The translations under genes and the position numbers were made by a program. Source: Pirellulaceae bacterium (GTDB taxonomy: Bacteria > Planctomycetota > Planctomycetia > Pirellulales > Pirellulaceae). From it: a stretch of 64,000 bases of DNA. Below are positions 1 to 8,469 of the stretch, piece after piece (position 1 is the first letter of the stretch; every line of letters begins with the position of its first letter). The notes beneath the pieces were generated by a model that was not told the DNA's origin, searched no databases, and worked only from the letters and a program-made list of their open reading frames with translations. Location: NCBI GenBank assembly GCA_026004775.1, contig BPJU01000003.1, forward strand, positions 310,001 through 374,000, given 5' to 3'.

Positions 1-1
1 G

Positions 2-91
2 GCGACGGGTGAGTTTCGCGCGATGATGGACGTGGCCCTGGTCAACTACGGCCCCGTCACAATCCTCTTGGACAGCCACCAACTGCGGTGA
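2..91 (+). CDS. dtd: D-aminoacyl-tRNA deacylase, C-terminal end (partial)
   Basis: The window opens inside a plus-strand gene of which the last 29 codons remain, ending in TGA. The visible protein contains VALVNYGPVTILLDS. This matches the C-terminal NxGPVT signature of Dtd, the dimeric enzyme that frees tRNA from mischarged D-amino acids and glycine. In the family this motif inserts into the active site of the partner subunit. The fit is good despite the short fragment, including a preceding TGEF segment and a terminus just past the last strand. The upstream catalytic half lies outside the window. Confidence 0.8.
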   Translation, partial: ATGEFRAMMDVALVNYGPVTILLDSHQLR

Positions 92-126
92 TCCCCGGCA
101 CGGCGTCACGCACCTCATCAAGTCCC

Positions 127-882
127 TTACTCGGATGAAGCGCGTTCGGTTGCGGCGGCGGTCGCTTCCTGCACGCGGTGCACTTCGAGCATCACCTCCT
201 CGATGACGCTGTGGTTGGCCGTGATCAGCCCCAGTTGAGCCCAAAACGACCAGGCCATGAACAAGAACGTGATGATAGCCACGATCCGATGCCAGAAGAC
301 GAACGCATCCCCACTGGACAAGTTAGCCGCCGGATCGGAGGCACCGCCCAAAGCCACCAACAGCACTACCAGCAACATGGCCGACACGGCCCAGGCAAAG
401 GCACGGCGTTTGAGTCGCTGGCTGCGCCGCAGGAATTCGTCCGACAGCCCATACGCCTCGATCACCTCCCGGCACCATCGCGATGTACCCACGAAATAGG
501 TGATCGAGATGCTGTTGACCAGCACGGCTACCAATGCAGCGGCAATGCCCACCAGCATGTGCAGCCCGTAGCGCGCACGGATAGGGCGGTAATCCCCACT
601 GGCCTGCTGCACCGCCTCTTCGGCCCGCTCGCGTTCCTGCCGGTCCACCTGAGCAGCAACCTGAACGCGCTGCAATGCCCGCTGAGCCTCCACGTAGCGT
701 CGAGCCGCCTCGTGCAGCGGCCCAATGGCAAATCCCAACACCAGATTGATGCCGATCAGCACCAAGGCCAGGAACGACAGCGTCAAGAAAATCCGGCTCA
801 CCGCGCCCACCTTGCCAACGGAAAACGGATGTTCGCAGCCCCATCTTCCAAGGAAACTATTTTTCCCGGTTATTCTTCCCAT
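127..882 (-). CDS. Hypothetical membrane protein with four predicted TM segments
   Basis: I do not recognise this family. From the chosen ATG the protein has about 251 residues. It shows a hydrophobic segment near the N-terminus (IFLTLSFLALVLIGINLVLG), then a charged, probably coiled-coil stretch rich in Arg, Glu and Gln. Three further hydrophobic segments follow, around HMLVGIAAALVAVLV, WAVSAMLLVVLLVAL and IVAIITFLFMAWSFW, and the C-terminal tail is acidic. The frame stays open upstream to 993, but that extension is Arg/Gly/Ser-rich and looks non-coding. No clear ribosome binding site marks the start. It converges on dtd. Confidence 0.6.
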   Translation of the reverse strand: MGRITGKNSFLGRWGCEHPFSVGKVGAVSRIFLTLSFLALVLIGINLVLGFAIGPLHEAARRYVEAQRALQRVQVAAQVDRQERERAEEAVQQASGDYRPIRARYGLHMLVGIAAALVAVLVNSISITYFVGTSRWCREVIEAYGLSDEFLRRSQRLKRRAFAWAVSAMLLVVLLVALGGASDPAANLSSGDAFVFWHRIVAIITFLFMAWSFWAQLGLITANHSVIEEVMLEVHRVQEATAAATERASSE

Positions 883-1132
883 TGACAGACTGTATCCTCT
901 GGCAGACCGTTCTCCAACCCGGCCAGGTGGCGTCTGAGGCGTGCTGCGTGTGCTTCGTTCTATGGCCAAAGCGCCTCTCCCCTGCCCCTTCACAGCGTTG
1001 CCCGATACGATTCTTAATGGGTGGCCTCTTTGGCGAATCGAATGAGCAGGGCAAAGCGAACAGGGCTTAGCAACCTGACGGTCGGGTTGGGCCTATTGCG
1101 GTGGGGGGCGAACAGCGCGAGGGGATTGGGGG

Positions 1133-2191
1133 TTGGATCCGGAGCAAAAGCGACGCCCGCGGTTGGCATTTACGATGGGAGATCCGGCAGGCGTGGGACC
1201 GGAGATCCTGGTGCGTGCCTGGGCCGGCGATGAGCTTCACGACTGTTGCCGGCCGCTGGTGGTCGGGAACGCTCAGGTAATGCGGCGGGCGGCTGAACAA
1301 TTCGCCCCCCAGGTCGAGGTGGTAACCGTCACCGTACCGGACGAGCGGGAGGCGAGCGGCACATGTTTGCCGTGCCTGGATGTGGTGGCACCCGACGCTG
1401 CGGATGTGGCGCCGGCGACGGTCGACCCGCGCGGCGGTGAAGCGGCTTTCGAGGCAACTTGCGAGGCGACGCGGCTGGCACTGGCCGGCGACGTGGATGG
1501 CCTGGTCACTTGCCCCCTCAATAAAGCCGCTCTGCACGCAGCAGGGCATCCCTTTGTGGGACACACCGAGTTACTGGCCCATTTGTGCGGTGCCGCACAA
1601 GTGGCGATGATGCTTTATCTACCGCCGAGCAGCCTGGTAGCCGGACCTGGGGGGCTGGGCGTGGTCCATGTGACGCTGCATGTCGCTTTGCGCGACGTAC
1701 CGTCCTTGCTGTCGGTGCCGGAAATCGTGAAATGCATCCGGCTTGCCCATCAGTCGATGCGCGCTTTGGTCCCACCCCACCTGCCCGTTCGGATCGCTGT
1801 GGCGGCATTGAATCCGCACGCGGGCGAGTCCGGACTGTTCGGGGATGAGGAGCGGGCCATTATCGAGCCGGCGGTTCAGCAGGCGCAGCAAGAGTCCTAC
1901 ATTGTTCAGGGGCCCTTGCCCGCCGACACACTGCTGGCTCGGGCCGTACGCGGCGAATTCGATGCCGTAGTCGCCATGTACCATGATCAGGGTCACATTG
2001 CCCTGAAACTTGTCGATATGCACTCGGCGGTCAATATCACCTTGGGGCTGCCGATCATTCGTACCAGTGTGGCTCACGGTACGGCCTTCGATCTGGCCTG
2101 GCAGGGAAAAGCGCACTACCACGGATTGATCCAGGCGGCACGTGTGGCCGCGCAACTGGCGCGCAATCGCCCTGCCCCGAGCACCCTGTAG
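1133..2191 (+). CDS. pdxA: 4-hydroxythreonine-4-phosphate dehydrogenase PdxA
   Basis: PdxA oxidises 4-phosphohydroxy-L-threonine with NAD(P) in the DXP-dependent branch of pyridoxal phosphate synthesis, in the cytoplasm. The 352-residue length is slightly above the usual 330. Family landmarks are visible: TMGDPAGVGPEI at residues 14-25, VTCPLNKAAL, GHTELLA with its metal-binding His, and MYHDQGHIALK near residue 280. The start is a TTG preceded by a GGGGATTGGGGG purine run. An ATG-initiated form would begin at TMGDP and cut the first strand. The adjacent genes are not B6-related, so it appears to be a lone transcription unit. Confidence 0.93.
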   Translation: MDPEQKRRPRLAFTMGDPAGVGPEILVRAWAGDELHDCCRPLVVGNAQVMRRAAEQFAPQVEVVTVTVPDEREASGTCLPCLDVVAPDAADVAPATVDPRGGEAAFEATCEATRLALAGDVDGLVTCPLNKAALHAAGHPFVGHTELLAHLCGAAQVAMMLYLPPSSLVAGPGGLGVVHVTLHVALRDVPSLLSVPEIVKCIRLAHQSMRALVPPHLPVRIAVAALNPHAGESGLFGDEERAIIEPAVQQAQQESYIVQGPLPADTLLARAVRGEFDAVVAMYHDQGHIALKLVDMHSAVNITLGLPIIRTSVAHGTAFDLAWQGKAHYHGLIQAARVAAQLARNRPAPSTL

Positions 2192-2419
2192 CCGGCTCAG
2201 TCGCGAAGTTCAGGTTCCCAAAAAAGGGGCGGCACGCGAATCTAACTTCCTCCGGTTGGTTGGGCAAACCTCGTGCCTGCCGTACACGATAAGACTGGTT
2301 CGGTGATTCTCCATGCCACCCCGAAGGGAGAAGCTTTACAGGCCGGTCCTCCCAAACCGTTCGGCTACTCCCTCCACCAGTATCTATCACGCTTCGAGCG
2401 AAAAACCCATCAGAGCTTT

Positions 2420-3832
2420 TCAAGTCGATTCGGCACTGCCGTCGGTTCCGGAAGAGTCGCTGGCGTTATCGGGCTGCAATCCCAGTTGTTCGATACGCCG
2501 CAGCAAGCGGGCACGGCTGATGCCGACCAGGCGAGCCGCTCGCGCGCGATTACCCCGAGCCAAGCGCAAAGCCCGGCGGAGGATCATGCCTTCGTACTGC
2601 TCCAGAAGCCGATCCAGTTGCACCGGCTCCGGGCGCTTCGCCGTCCCGGATGCCGCCAGCGCCTGTTCGGCATGCGTCAAAACAGGTGGCAGGTCATGCA
2701 ATTCAATCTGTCCGGATTGGCACCGCCGTGCCGCCTCCAACACCAAACTCTCGAATTGCTCCCATTCACCCGGCCAACTGTAATGCTGGAGCTTCTCCAA
2801 CGCATCCGGTGAAACCCCGCGTACCGGCTGCGGCAGATGGGCAGCCTGGCTCTCCAACACTCGTTGCACCAGGCAAGGCAAATCTTCTACGCGCTGCTGT
2901 AATCGGGGAATTTCCAACACGACACTCGAAAGATAACACGCCAGATCACTGCGGAATTGCCCCCGATCGGCCAAGGCCAGCAGACTATGTTCCGCCGTAC
3001 AGAGCGTGTGCCAGCGCGGTCGGGGACGCTGGAGCAGTTCCCATAAGGCCCACTGAGCATCGTGCGAGAGCCGATCCACATCCATCAACAGCAGCACCAC
3101 TCGTTCCGGATCGGACCACTGCCAATGACTGCGCACGTAAGAAACCACGGTCGTCGTAAGCAGTTCCGCATCCAGCAGGCGACATTCCAGCGGGACCAAC
3201 GGCCAGGCAGTTGCCGGAGTTTGTCGCGTATAAACGTATTTGGCCAATTCGTGGCTTTGGCTACCGCACCGGCCGACGATCACGACCCGCGCCAGAGCGC
3301 TTATCGCCAGGTCAAGCTGCGTGCGGAGTCGTTCGATCTGCGGTGAGTCGCCCACCAGCCAATCTGGCTGAAGCCAGTCGGCGACCGCCCGGCGCGTCTG
3401 GCTGAGGGCCTGGTGGCAGCGCCGCAGTTCGTCCTCGGACATGGCCGGCAGTTCGTCGGAAGATCGCGCTTGTGGCTCGACCACCACCAGCACACTGAAC
3501 CGGCCCGTGGTTTCCCATTCCATCGGACACCAGCTCACCCATACGCTGCGACTGCCCAACGCAGACGGAATGTCCAGCCACCGGCGTTGCGCACGTCCTT
3601 CGTAGGCCTCGGCCGAAGGAGACAAGGCGCGTACGACCGCATGGGCTAGCTGCTGGCTGTTGCCGCTGCCGGTGGCCGCACCCAAAAGATCTTCGGCGGA
3701 AACGCCACACCAACGAGCCAGCGCTGTGTTGCACCAGAGCAGTTGCCGGTCAGGGGAGAAGAGCGCAAGGGGAGTCCCGCTCTCGGAAAAGAATCTGCGT
3801 AATTGCCCCGCGCTCGAGCGGCGCGCCATCAA
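2420..3832 (-). CDS. NtrC-like regulator with PAS, degenerate AAA+ and Fis-type HTH
   Basis: This 470-residue protein has the plan of a sigma-54 enhancer-binding protein. A PAS-like region (FSPDRQLLWCNTALARWCGV) lies near residues 20-115, an AAA+-like core at about 160-390, and a Fis-type helix-turn-helix (GNRARAARLVGISRARL) near 430. The ATPase centre has decayed. The P-loop position reads GRCGSQSHE without the invariant Lys, Walker B reads LLLMDVDRL instead of LFLDEIGEL, and no GAFTGA loop is visible. The later part resembles the arginine-finger segment (FRSDLACYLSSVVLEIPRL). From established EBP mechanism, it should bind DNA but probably not remodel sigma-54 holoenzyme. It may act as a repressor or need a partner. 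Confidence 0.75.
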   Translation of the reverse strand: MMARRSSAGQLRRFFSESGTPLALFSPDRQLLWCNTALARWCGVSAEDLLGAATGSGNSQQLAHAVVRALSPSAEAYEGRAQRRWLDIPSALGSRSVWVSWCPMEWETTGRFSVLVVVEPQARSSDELPAMSEDELRRCHQALSQTRRAVADWLQPDWLVGDSPQIERLRTQLDLAISALARVVIVGRCGSQSHELAKYVYTRQTPATAWPLVPLECRLLDAELLTTTVVSYVRSHWQWSDPERVVLLLMDVDRLSHDAQWALWELLQRPRPRWHTLCTAEHSLLALADRGQFRSDLACYLSSVVLEIPRLQQRVEDLPCLVQRVLESQAAHLPQPVRGVSPDALEKLQHYSWPGEWEQFESLVLEAARRCQSGQIELHDLPPVLTHAEQALAASGTAKRPEPVQLDRLLEQYEGMILRRALRLARGNRARAARLVGISRARLLRRIEQLGLQPDNASDSSGTDGSAEST

Positions 3833-4128
3833 TAGGTCTCCTGCTTGGGGAAAAACGAGACTTTCTGCCGTCCTACCGCCAAGACTGTCAATGTGCGTGC
3901 AGACACTTACGGCGTGACACGCGGGTCTTTACCGGATGACTCCAGCATTTTCCCCCACGTGGCAGGCCTTCTTCAACAGGGGCGAGGCTGTGGTGGAACA
4001 GCAACGTACGGTTGTCAGTGGCGGCCTTTCTTCCTAGGATGGCTGATGTATCACGTGGCAGGAGTTGGAAGGCACCTGGTGGGATCGGCGCACGGCCGTT
4101 CCGCTGGTGGTCGCAGATAGAGACGCCT

Positions 4129-4593
4129 GTGCAGATTGTTGTCTTTGAGTCCCATTCACGGTGGACGGCCAGGATCAGCCATTGGCTGGCCGCGCGGCGC
4201 AAGGCGCTGGGTCGACTTTCGTTTCGATTAGTCAGGGCGGGCGATGGGCAGGAGGTGTTCCAGGCGCTGCGAAAGGACCAGGCGAGCGTCGTCTGCTGGG
4301 TCGTCCACGGCGCGGAGGCTCAGCAAATAGTGCCCGCCATTCGCTACCAGCGCCGGGAGTTTCCTCGCTCCTTGCCGATCGTGGTCGGGCCGGCCGCCAC
4401 CACAGCCTGGCAGCCGCTCCTGGTCCTGGCCGGTGCCGCTTGGGTCGGCGATGGACCGCACGCTGTCCTTTTGTTCGGCAAGCTGATTACCAAACATGCG
4501 TCAATGCAGCCGCGTGCTGCACCGGACCATTGGTGGGAAGAGGACCTGCCTGCCCTGCCCTGGCAGGAAGTGGCAACGTTGTCGGATAGGTGA
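4129..4593 (+). CDS. Hypothetical protein, possibly a diverged receiver-like domain
   Basis: I do not recognise this gene with certainty. The chosen GTG start gives about 154 residues, and the frame is open upstream to an ATG at 4012. The layout (VQIVVFESHSRW, then VVCWVVHGAEA, SLPIVVGPAA and AAWVGDG) suggests alternating strands and helices as in a receiver-like Rossmann fold. The phospho-acceptor Asp of true receivers is not evident. It lies 33 bases upstream of mrp on the same strand and may be co-transcribed with it. A regulatory role is inference only. Confidence 0.5.
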   Translation: MQIVVFESHSRWTARISHWLAARRKALGRLSFRLVRAGDGQEVFQALRKDQASVVCWVVHGAEAQQIVPAIRYQRREFPRSLPIVVGPAATTAWQPLLVLAGAAWVGDGPHAVLLFGKLITKHASMQPRAAPDHWWEEDLPALPWQEVATLSDR

Positions 4594-4626
4594 GCCGCAG
4601 CAAGCATGAACAAAGGAACGACATAG

Positions 4627-5715
4627 ATGAATACTCCCCAAGTCGACGTGGCACTCGTTCAGCAAGTGCTCAGCAATATGCCCGACCCGGAAACGGGCCG
4701 CGGCATGCTCAAACAGAATCAACTCCGCGACATCCGGGTCGAGGGCTCGACGGTCCATCTGACGGTAGCCCTCACGACGCATTCGGCGATTTTGTGGGAG
4801 GATGTGTGCCGCGAAGTGCGCGAACGCATATTGGCCGGAATTCCCACGATCGAGGAAGTGGTGATCGAGCGAGTGGTACATCCGCGTCCTGCACCACGAT
4901 TGGGACAAATCGGGCTGACCGCCAAATCGGTGATCGCCGTAGGTTCCGGCAAAGGAGGAGTGGGCAAGAGCACGATCGCCGCCTGTCTGGCCTATGCCCT
5001 GGCACGAGCCGGCTCACGAGTCGGGCTGTTGGATGCCGACGTGTACGGCCCGAGTATCCCGCAATTGACAGGCACCGCGGAGACCAAGGGGGTCGCCACC
5101 GATGGCAACAAGATCGTGCCGGTCATCAAGGATGGAATACCGATCATGTCGATCGGCTACCTGATTCCGCCCGATCAGGCGGTGATCTGGCGAGGTCCGA
5201 TGCTGCACGGGGCGGTGATGCAGTTTTTGCGCGACACCCAATGGGGCGAACTGGATTATCTGATCGTCGATATGCCGCCCGGTACGGGCGACGTTGCCAT
5301 CACACTTTCGCAAGCGCTTCCGCTCACGGGCGCCGTGGTGGTATGCACCCCGCAACAACTTGCCCTGCTGGACGCCGTGAAGGCCGTCGCGATGTTCCGC
5401 AAGGTAAACATCCCGGTGTTAGGAATGGTGGAGAACATGAGCGGCTTCCTTTGTCCGGAATGCGGCAAGCAATATGATATTTTTGGGAAAGGTGGAGCGC
5501 GAGCCAAGGCTGAAGAACTGGACGTGCCGTTTTTGGGTGAAGTGCCCATCGTGCCGGCATTGCGCGAACGAGGAGATGCCGGTACCACTGCCGAGAACCT
5601 GAGTGATCCTCTGCTCGGTCCTTATTTGACGCGCGTCGCCTGGCAATTGGTGAAACACCTGGCGGAGCGAGCCGCTCGCCAGCCGATTACGCCCCAGTTG
5701 CCGGTATTGGGCTGA
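4627..5715 (+). CDS. mrp: Mrp/ApbC-family iron-sulfur cluster carrier ATPase
   Basis: This P-loop ATPase of the Mrp/NBP35 family carries and transfers Fe-S clusters in the cytoplasm. The 362-residue protein starts with a MIP18/DUF59-like domain (residues about 1-90, VQQVLSNMPDPETGRGM and VHLTVALTTHS). It continues with the deviant Walker A GSGKGGVGKST near residue 110, DADVYGPSIPQL, and the switch DMPPGTGDVAITLSQ. The cluster-coordinating CPEC follows GMVENMSGFL. A bidirectional-looking hairpin follows the stop. Assignment is firm; the client proteins cannot be deduced from the neighbours. Confidence 0.93.
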   Translation: MNTPQVDVALVQQVLSNMPDPETGRGMLKQNQLRDIRVEGSTVHLTVALTTHSAILWEDVCREVRERILAGIPTIEEVVIERVVHPRPAPRLGQIGLTAKSVIAVGSGKGGVGKSTIAACLAYALARAGSRVGLLDADVYGPSIPQLTGTAETKGVATDGNKIVPVIKDGIPIMSIGYLIPPDQAVIWRGPMLHGAVMQFLRDTQWGELDYLIVDMPPGTGDVAITLSQALPLTGAVVVCTPQQLALLDAVKAVAMFRKVNIPVLGMVENMSGFLCPECGKQYDIFGKGGARAKAEELDVPFLGEVPIVPALRERGDAGTTAENLSDPLLGPYLTRVAWQLVKHLAERAARQPITPQLPVLG

Positions 5716-5753
5716 GCCGAGTGCGAAAAAAGAAGGCCGGCGTGCAAAAAAAC

Positions 5754-5780
5754 AGGGCCGCCCATTCGGCGGCCCTTTCT
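5754..5780. terminator. Hairpin terminator between mrp and a convergent gene
   Basis: GGGCCGCC and GGCGGCCC form a perfect 8-bp stem around a CATTC loop. The plus side ends in CTTTCT. On the minus strand the stem is followed by a run of seven T, so it is strongest as a rho-independent terminator for the convergent minus-strand gene and weaker for mrp. Confidence 0.75.
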
Positions 5781-5817
5781 CGTCGTTTCCGTGCGCAGGA
5801 ACCACCCTGCGGAAGGC

Positions 5818-5904
5818 TTACGCCTTCTTCTTGGTCGCCTTCTTCTTGGCGGCCTTCTTCTTGGGGGCCTTCGCTGCCTTCTTGGCGGCTTTCTTCTTGG
5901 CCAC
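5818..5904 (-). CDS. 28-residue Lys/Ala-rich histone H1-tail-like polypeptide
   Basis: The 28-codon reading frame encodes 15 Lys, 10 Ala, one Pro and one Thr after the initiator, in KKKAAKK-type repeats. This composition is that of histone H1-like or Hc1-like DNA-binding tails. The GTG start is supported by GGGAGG seven bases upstream. The frame also stays open to a GTG at 6003, which would add a 33-residue N-terminus of ordinary composition, so a 61-residue form is possible. A strong minus-strand terminator follows 38 bases after the stop. DNA or RNA binding is inferred from charge alone. Confidence 0.55.
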   Translation of the reverse strand: MAKKKAAKKAAKAPKKKAAKKKATKKKA

Positions 5905-6252
5905 AGCACGTCCTCCCACAAAAGGTCCCGTGGCGAGTTCCTTCTCGCAGGCTTCCGGTTGCCTAAAGCCGACGAGCGGTCCCTCACCAACCTTCCACAC
6001 CACGCCACCTGCCAGCCCGAGCTACCAGGTGTTGGTTGCATCCGCTGCAACCGCCGTGGCGAACACTACCTCTCGTCACTCCTTGGCGGTTGCCCAAGTC
6101 ATCACGCTTGTTCCTTCCGATCAACTTGCGCGACTTGTGCAACTCGTCTCGTTACAAAATCTTCTCCATTGTGCGGCGCGCGTCAAGAGGAAATTTACTC
6201 AAGCAAGAAAAAATTTTGAAAAAAACAGTTACTTGGTACCCGCGATCGCCAT
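5905..6252. other. Intergenic stretch upstream of the Lys-rich gene
   Basis: About 350 bases separate the Lys-rich gene from the M50 protease gene, both on the minus strand. Apart from the alternative upstream start at 6003, I see no gene. The part nearest 6190-6240 is A-rich (runs of A), unlike the surrounding GC-rich DNA. On the minus strand it is T-rich and could hold the termination or promoter signals between the two genes. No RNA gene is recognised. Confidence 0.4.
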
Positions 6253-7020
6253 TCAACCCCGCATACCTGGAACCATCATCTGATAGCTGCTCCAGGCCAA
6301 CATACCGAAAAGCACGGCCAGAAAAATCTCTTGTTGCAGCAATGCCCAGACGGCAATACCGGCGCCCACGCATGTCGAAATAATCAGCGACACCCCCAAG
6401 CCGCGCCAAGGATCGACCAGCAAGCAAACGACGCGCGCAATCTGCCCGCCGTCCAGCGGCCACACCGGCAATAGATTGATCAATCCCCACCAGACATTGA
6501 CGTACAGCAATTGGAACACCGTCATATAGAGCAACCAATAGTCGCGCGGATTACCCACCGGCAAGCGGAAACGCCAGAAAATGGGAAAATCGCGTGCAAA
6601 CCCCACGTCGCCTCCGCAGAGTTTGATCGCTACCAGCACCACACAAGCCAGCAAGAAGCCCGCACCTGGACCTGCCAGAAGGACGTGGATCTGCTGCTGA
6701 GCAGAAAGGCGCGTCGCGCTGGCGGTCGTGCTACCGGCCCACGAGTAATACTCCGGCTGCGCCGTGGCATAGCCACCAAAGGCATACAGCACGATACGCG
6801 GCCGCTGTCCATAGCGGCGCATCGCCAGCGCATGGCCCAACTCATGCACCAGAATCGACACGAACACCACTGCGACCCAAATCAACAGCTCCACCGGAGT
6901 ACCACGAAGATTGCCCAGTAGCACCGCCACGATCCAAAACCACGGGTGGATCCGCACCGGAATACCGAAAAGCTGGAAGCGAAGATCGAATTGTGTGGGA
7001 GCCGGATCCAAGCCCAACAC
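6253..7020 (-). CDS. Site-2-protease-type M50 family intramembrane metalloprotease
   Basis: This 255-residue polytopic protein carries the zinc motif HELGH (near residue 60) inside a hydrophobic segment. The second conserved M50 signature, NLLPVWPLDGGQ (near residue 175), lies inside a later one. Together they form the membrane-embedded active site of site-2 proteases, which cut transmembrane segments of regulators such as anti-sigma factors. There is no PDZ domain, so it belongs to the short SpoIVFB/Rip3-like group. The GTG start follows AGGAG at good spacing. No cognate substrate is evident nearby. Confidence 0.87.
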   Translation of the reverse strand: MLGLDPAPTQFDLRFQLFGIPVRIHPWFWIVAVLLGNLRGTPVELLIWVAVVFVSILVHELGHALAMRRYGQRPRIVLYAFGGYATAQPEYYSWAGSTTASATRLSAQQQIHVLLAGPGAGFLLACVVLVAIKLCGGDVGFARDFPIFWRFRLPVGNPRDYWLLYMTVFQLLYVNVWWGLINLLPVWPLDGGQIARVVCLLVDPWRGLGVSLIISTCVGAGIAVWALLQQEIFLAVLFGMLAWSSYQMMVPGMRG

Positions 7021-7107
7021 CGATCAACATCTCCTGATAGAGGCCGCAGCCACGAAGACCTGACTGCCATTCATTATAAGCCTGTGACCTCCCGTCGTTG
7101 ACAGAAT

Positions 7108-8340
7108 TCAGGCGGCTTTCCGCAGAAGCTGGTCGGGTGACGTGCCGGAGAGCAGCGAATCAATCACGCGGGCGGCCCGCTGCGAGGCACCTGGCTGGGC
7201 CACGCGCTGCTTCAACTCGGACAGTTGTGCCACTTTCCGCCGATATGCCTCTCGATCCGTCAGCCACCGCCGCGCATAAGCCACCAGATCCGCACTGCGA
7301 TCACGGCACGTGGGAAACTCGGGAAACGGCACCAGCTCCGCGTCCGATTGCTGCGGGTCAAACGGCCTCAACGGCCTTTGAAAAACATCGTCGAACGCCA
7401 ACAAGTTCACCAGCGTTATGAACGGCACGCGGATGAGGAAGTGGCGGATGAACCAGTACGCGAGCGGCGGAACCCAATAGAGGATGACGGAAGGTTTTTC
7501 GTGGTACAGCAATTCCAGCGATACCGAGCCGGAACAGGCCCAGCAGCAATCGGCGGCGTGGATCAGTTCGGCCGTCTTGCCCGCATGTACGGTCACCGGG
7601 GCTCCGCAGCGATTGACGAACGTGCGAGCCAACTCGGCCTGCCCCTCGTTGAGCGACGCCACGGCAAAGTGCACCTCGGGTAACTCGTTGACCAATTGCT
7701 CGGCCGCACGCAAAAACCACGGCAGATTCGCCCGAATCTCCTGGCGGCGCGAACCCGGAAGAATCGTTACCAGCGGCCCGCCCGTGGCACGAACCGACTG
7801 CAGGAATGACCAATTAAGCGGTTGCCGGGTCAACGCATCAAAATAGGGATGCCCCACGTACAAAGCGTGGCATCCGCGCTGCTGGAACCATGAAGCCTCA
7901 AACGGCAACTTGCACAGCAAAAGGTCAGCCAGACGCCTGGCTTTGGCTACACGCCAACTACCCCACGCCCATAGTTGCGGTACGCCATAATAGACGACAG
8001 GAATCCGGTGCTGTTTGGCGGCCCAAGCCACCCACCAGTTAAAACCCGGGTAATCGACCAGCACCACCAGGTCAGGACGTTCTGTGGCGAAAATCTGCTG
8101 TGTGCGCCGGTAAAGCTTCCAGAAATGCGGCAGATGCCCGACTACCTGGCGAATACCCATCAATGCCCATTGAGTCAGATCGGCGTCGAGTCGGCATCCG
8201 GCCGCCGCCATTCTCGGGCCGCCCCAGCCGCGACAGATGACTGGCCGAAGTAATGTCAGGTCGCTGATCAAATTAGCCGCATGCAGATCGCCGCTCGGCT
8301 CGCCCACCGAAAAAAAGATCGTCGGCTTCTTGCCTGGCAT
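7108..8340 (-). CDS. lpxB: Lipid-A-disaccharide synthase LpxB
   Basis: LpxB joins UDP-2,3-diacylglucosamine and lipid X to the lipid A disaccharide at the inner membrane. The 410-residue product begins with IFFSVGEPSGDLHAANL, the typical N-terminal signature. It also has VLVDYPGFNWWVA, the donor-site PGSRRQEI, and the C-terminal CSGSVSLELLYHEKPSVI. The ATG at 8340 is preceded by GGAGAG; an upstream in-frame extension to 8424 lacks such a site. Together with waaA in this window, it supports an LPS-type outer membrane. Confidence 0.93.
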   Translation of the reverse strand: MPGKKPTIFFSVGEPSGDLHAANLISDLTLLRPVICRGWGGPRMAAAGCRLDADLTQWALMGIRQVVGHLPHFWKLYRRTQQIFATERPDLVVLVDYPGFNWWVAWAAKQHRIPVVYYGVPQLWAWGSWRVAKARRLADLLLCKLPFEASWFQQRGCHALYVGHPYFDALTRQPLNWSFLQSVRATGGPLVTILPGSRRQEIRANLPWFLRAAEQLVNELPEVHFAVASLNEGQAELARTFVNRCGAPVTVHAGKTAELIHAADCCWACSGSVSLELLYHEKPSVILYWVPPLAYWFIRHFLIRVPFITLVNLLAFDDVFQRPLRPFDPQQSDAELVPFPEFPTCRDRSADLVAYARRWLTDREAYRRKVAQLSELKQRVAQPGASQRAARVIDSLLSGTSPDQLLRKAA

Positions 8341-8469
8341 CCCTGCTCTCCTTCCTCCCGCCCACCCCGGGCTCCCAGTATGCCACGATTCGTTCCTCCG
8401 CACTAGATCAGTTTTACCCCACATCCAACACCGCTTCGGCTTGCGGTTCCTGAGGTCGGCCGCCCGGCA

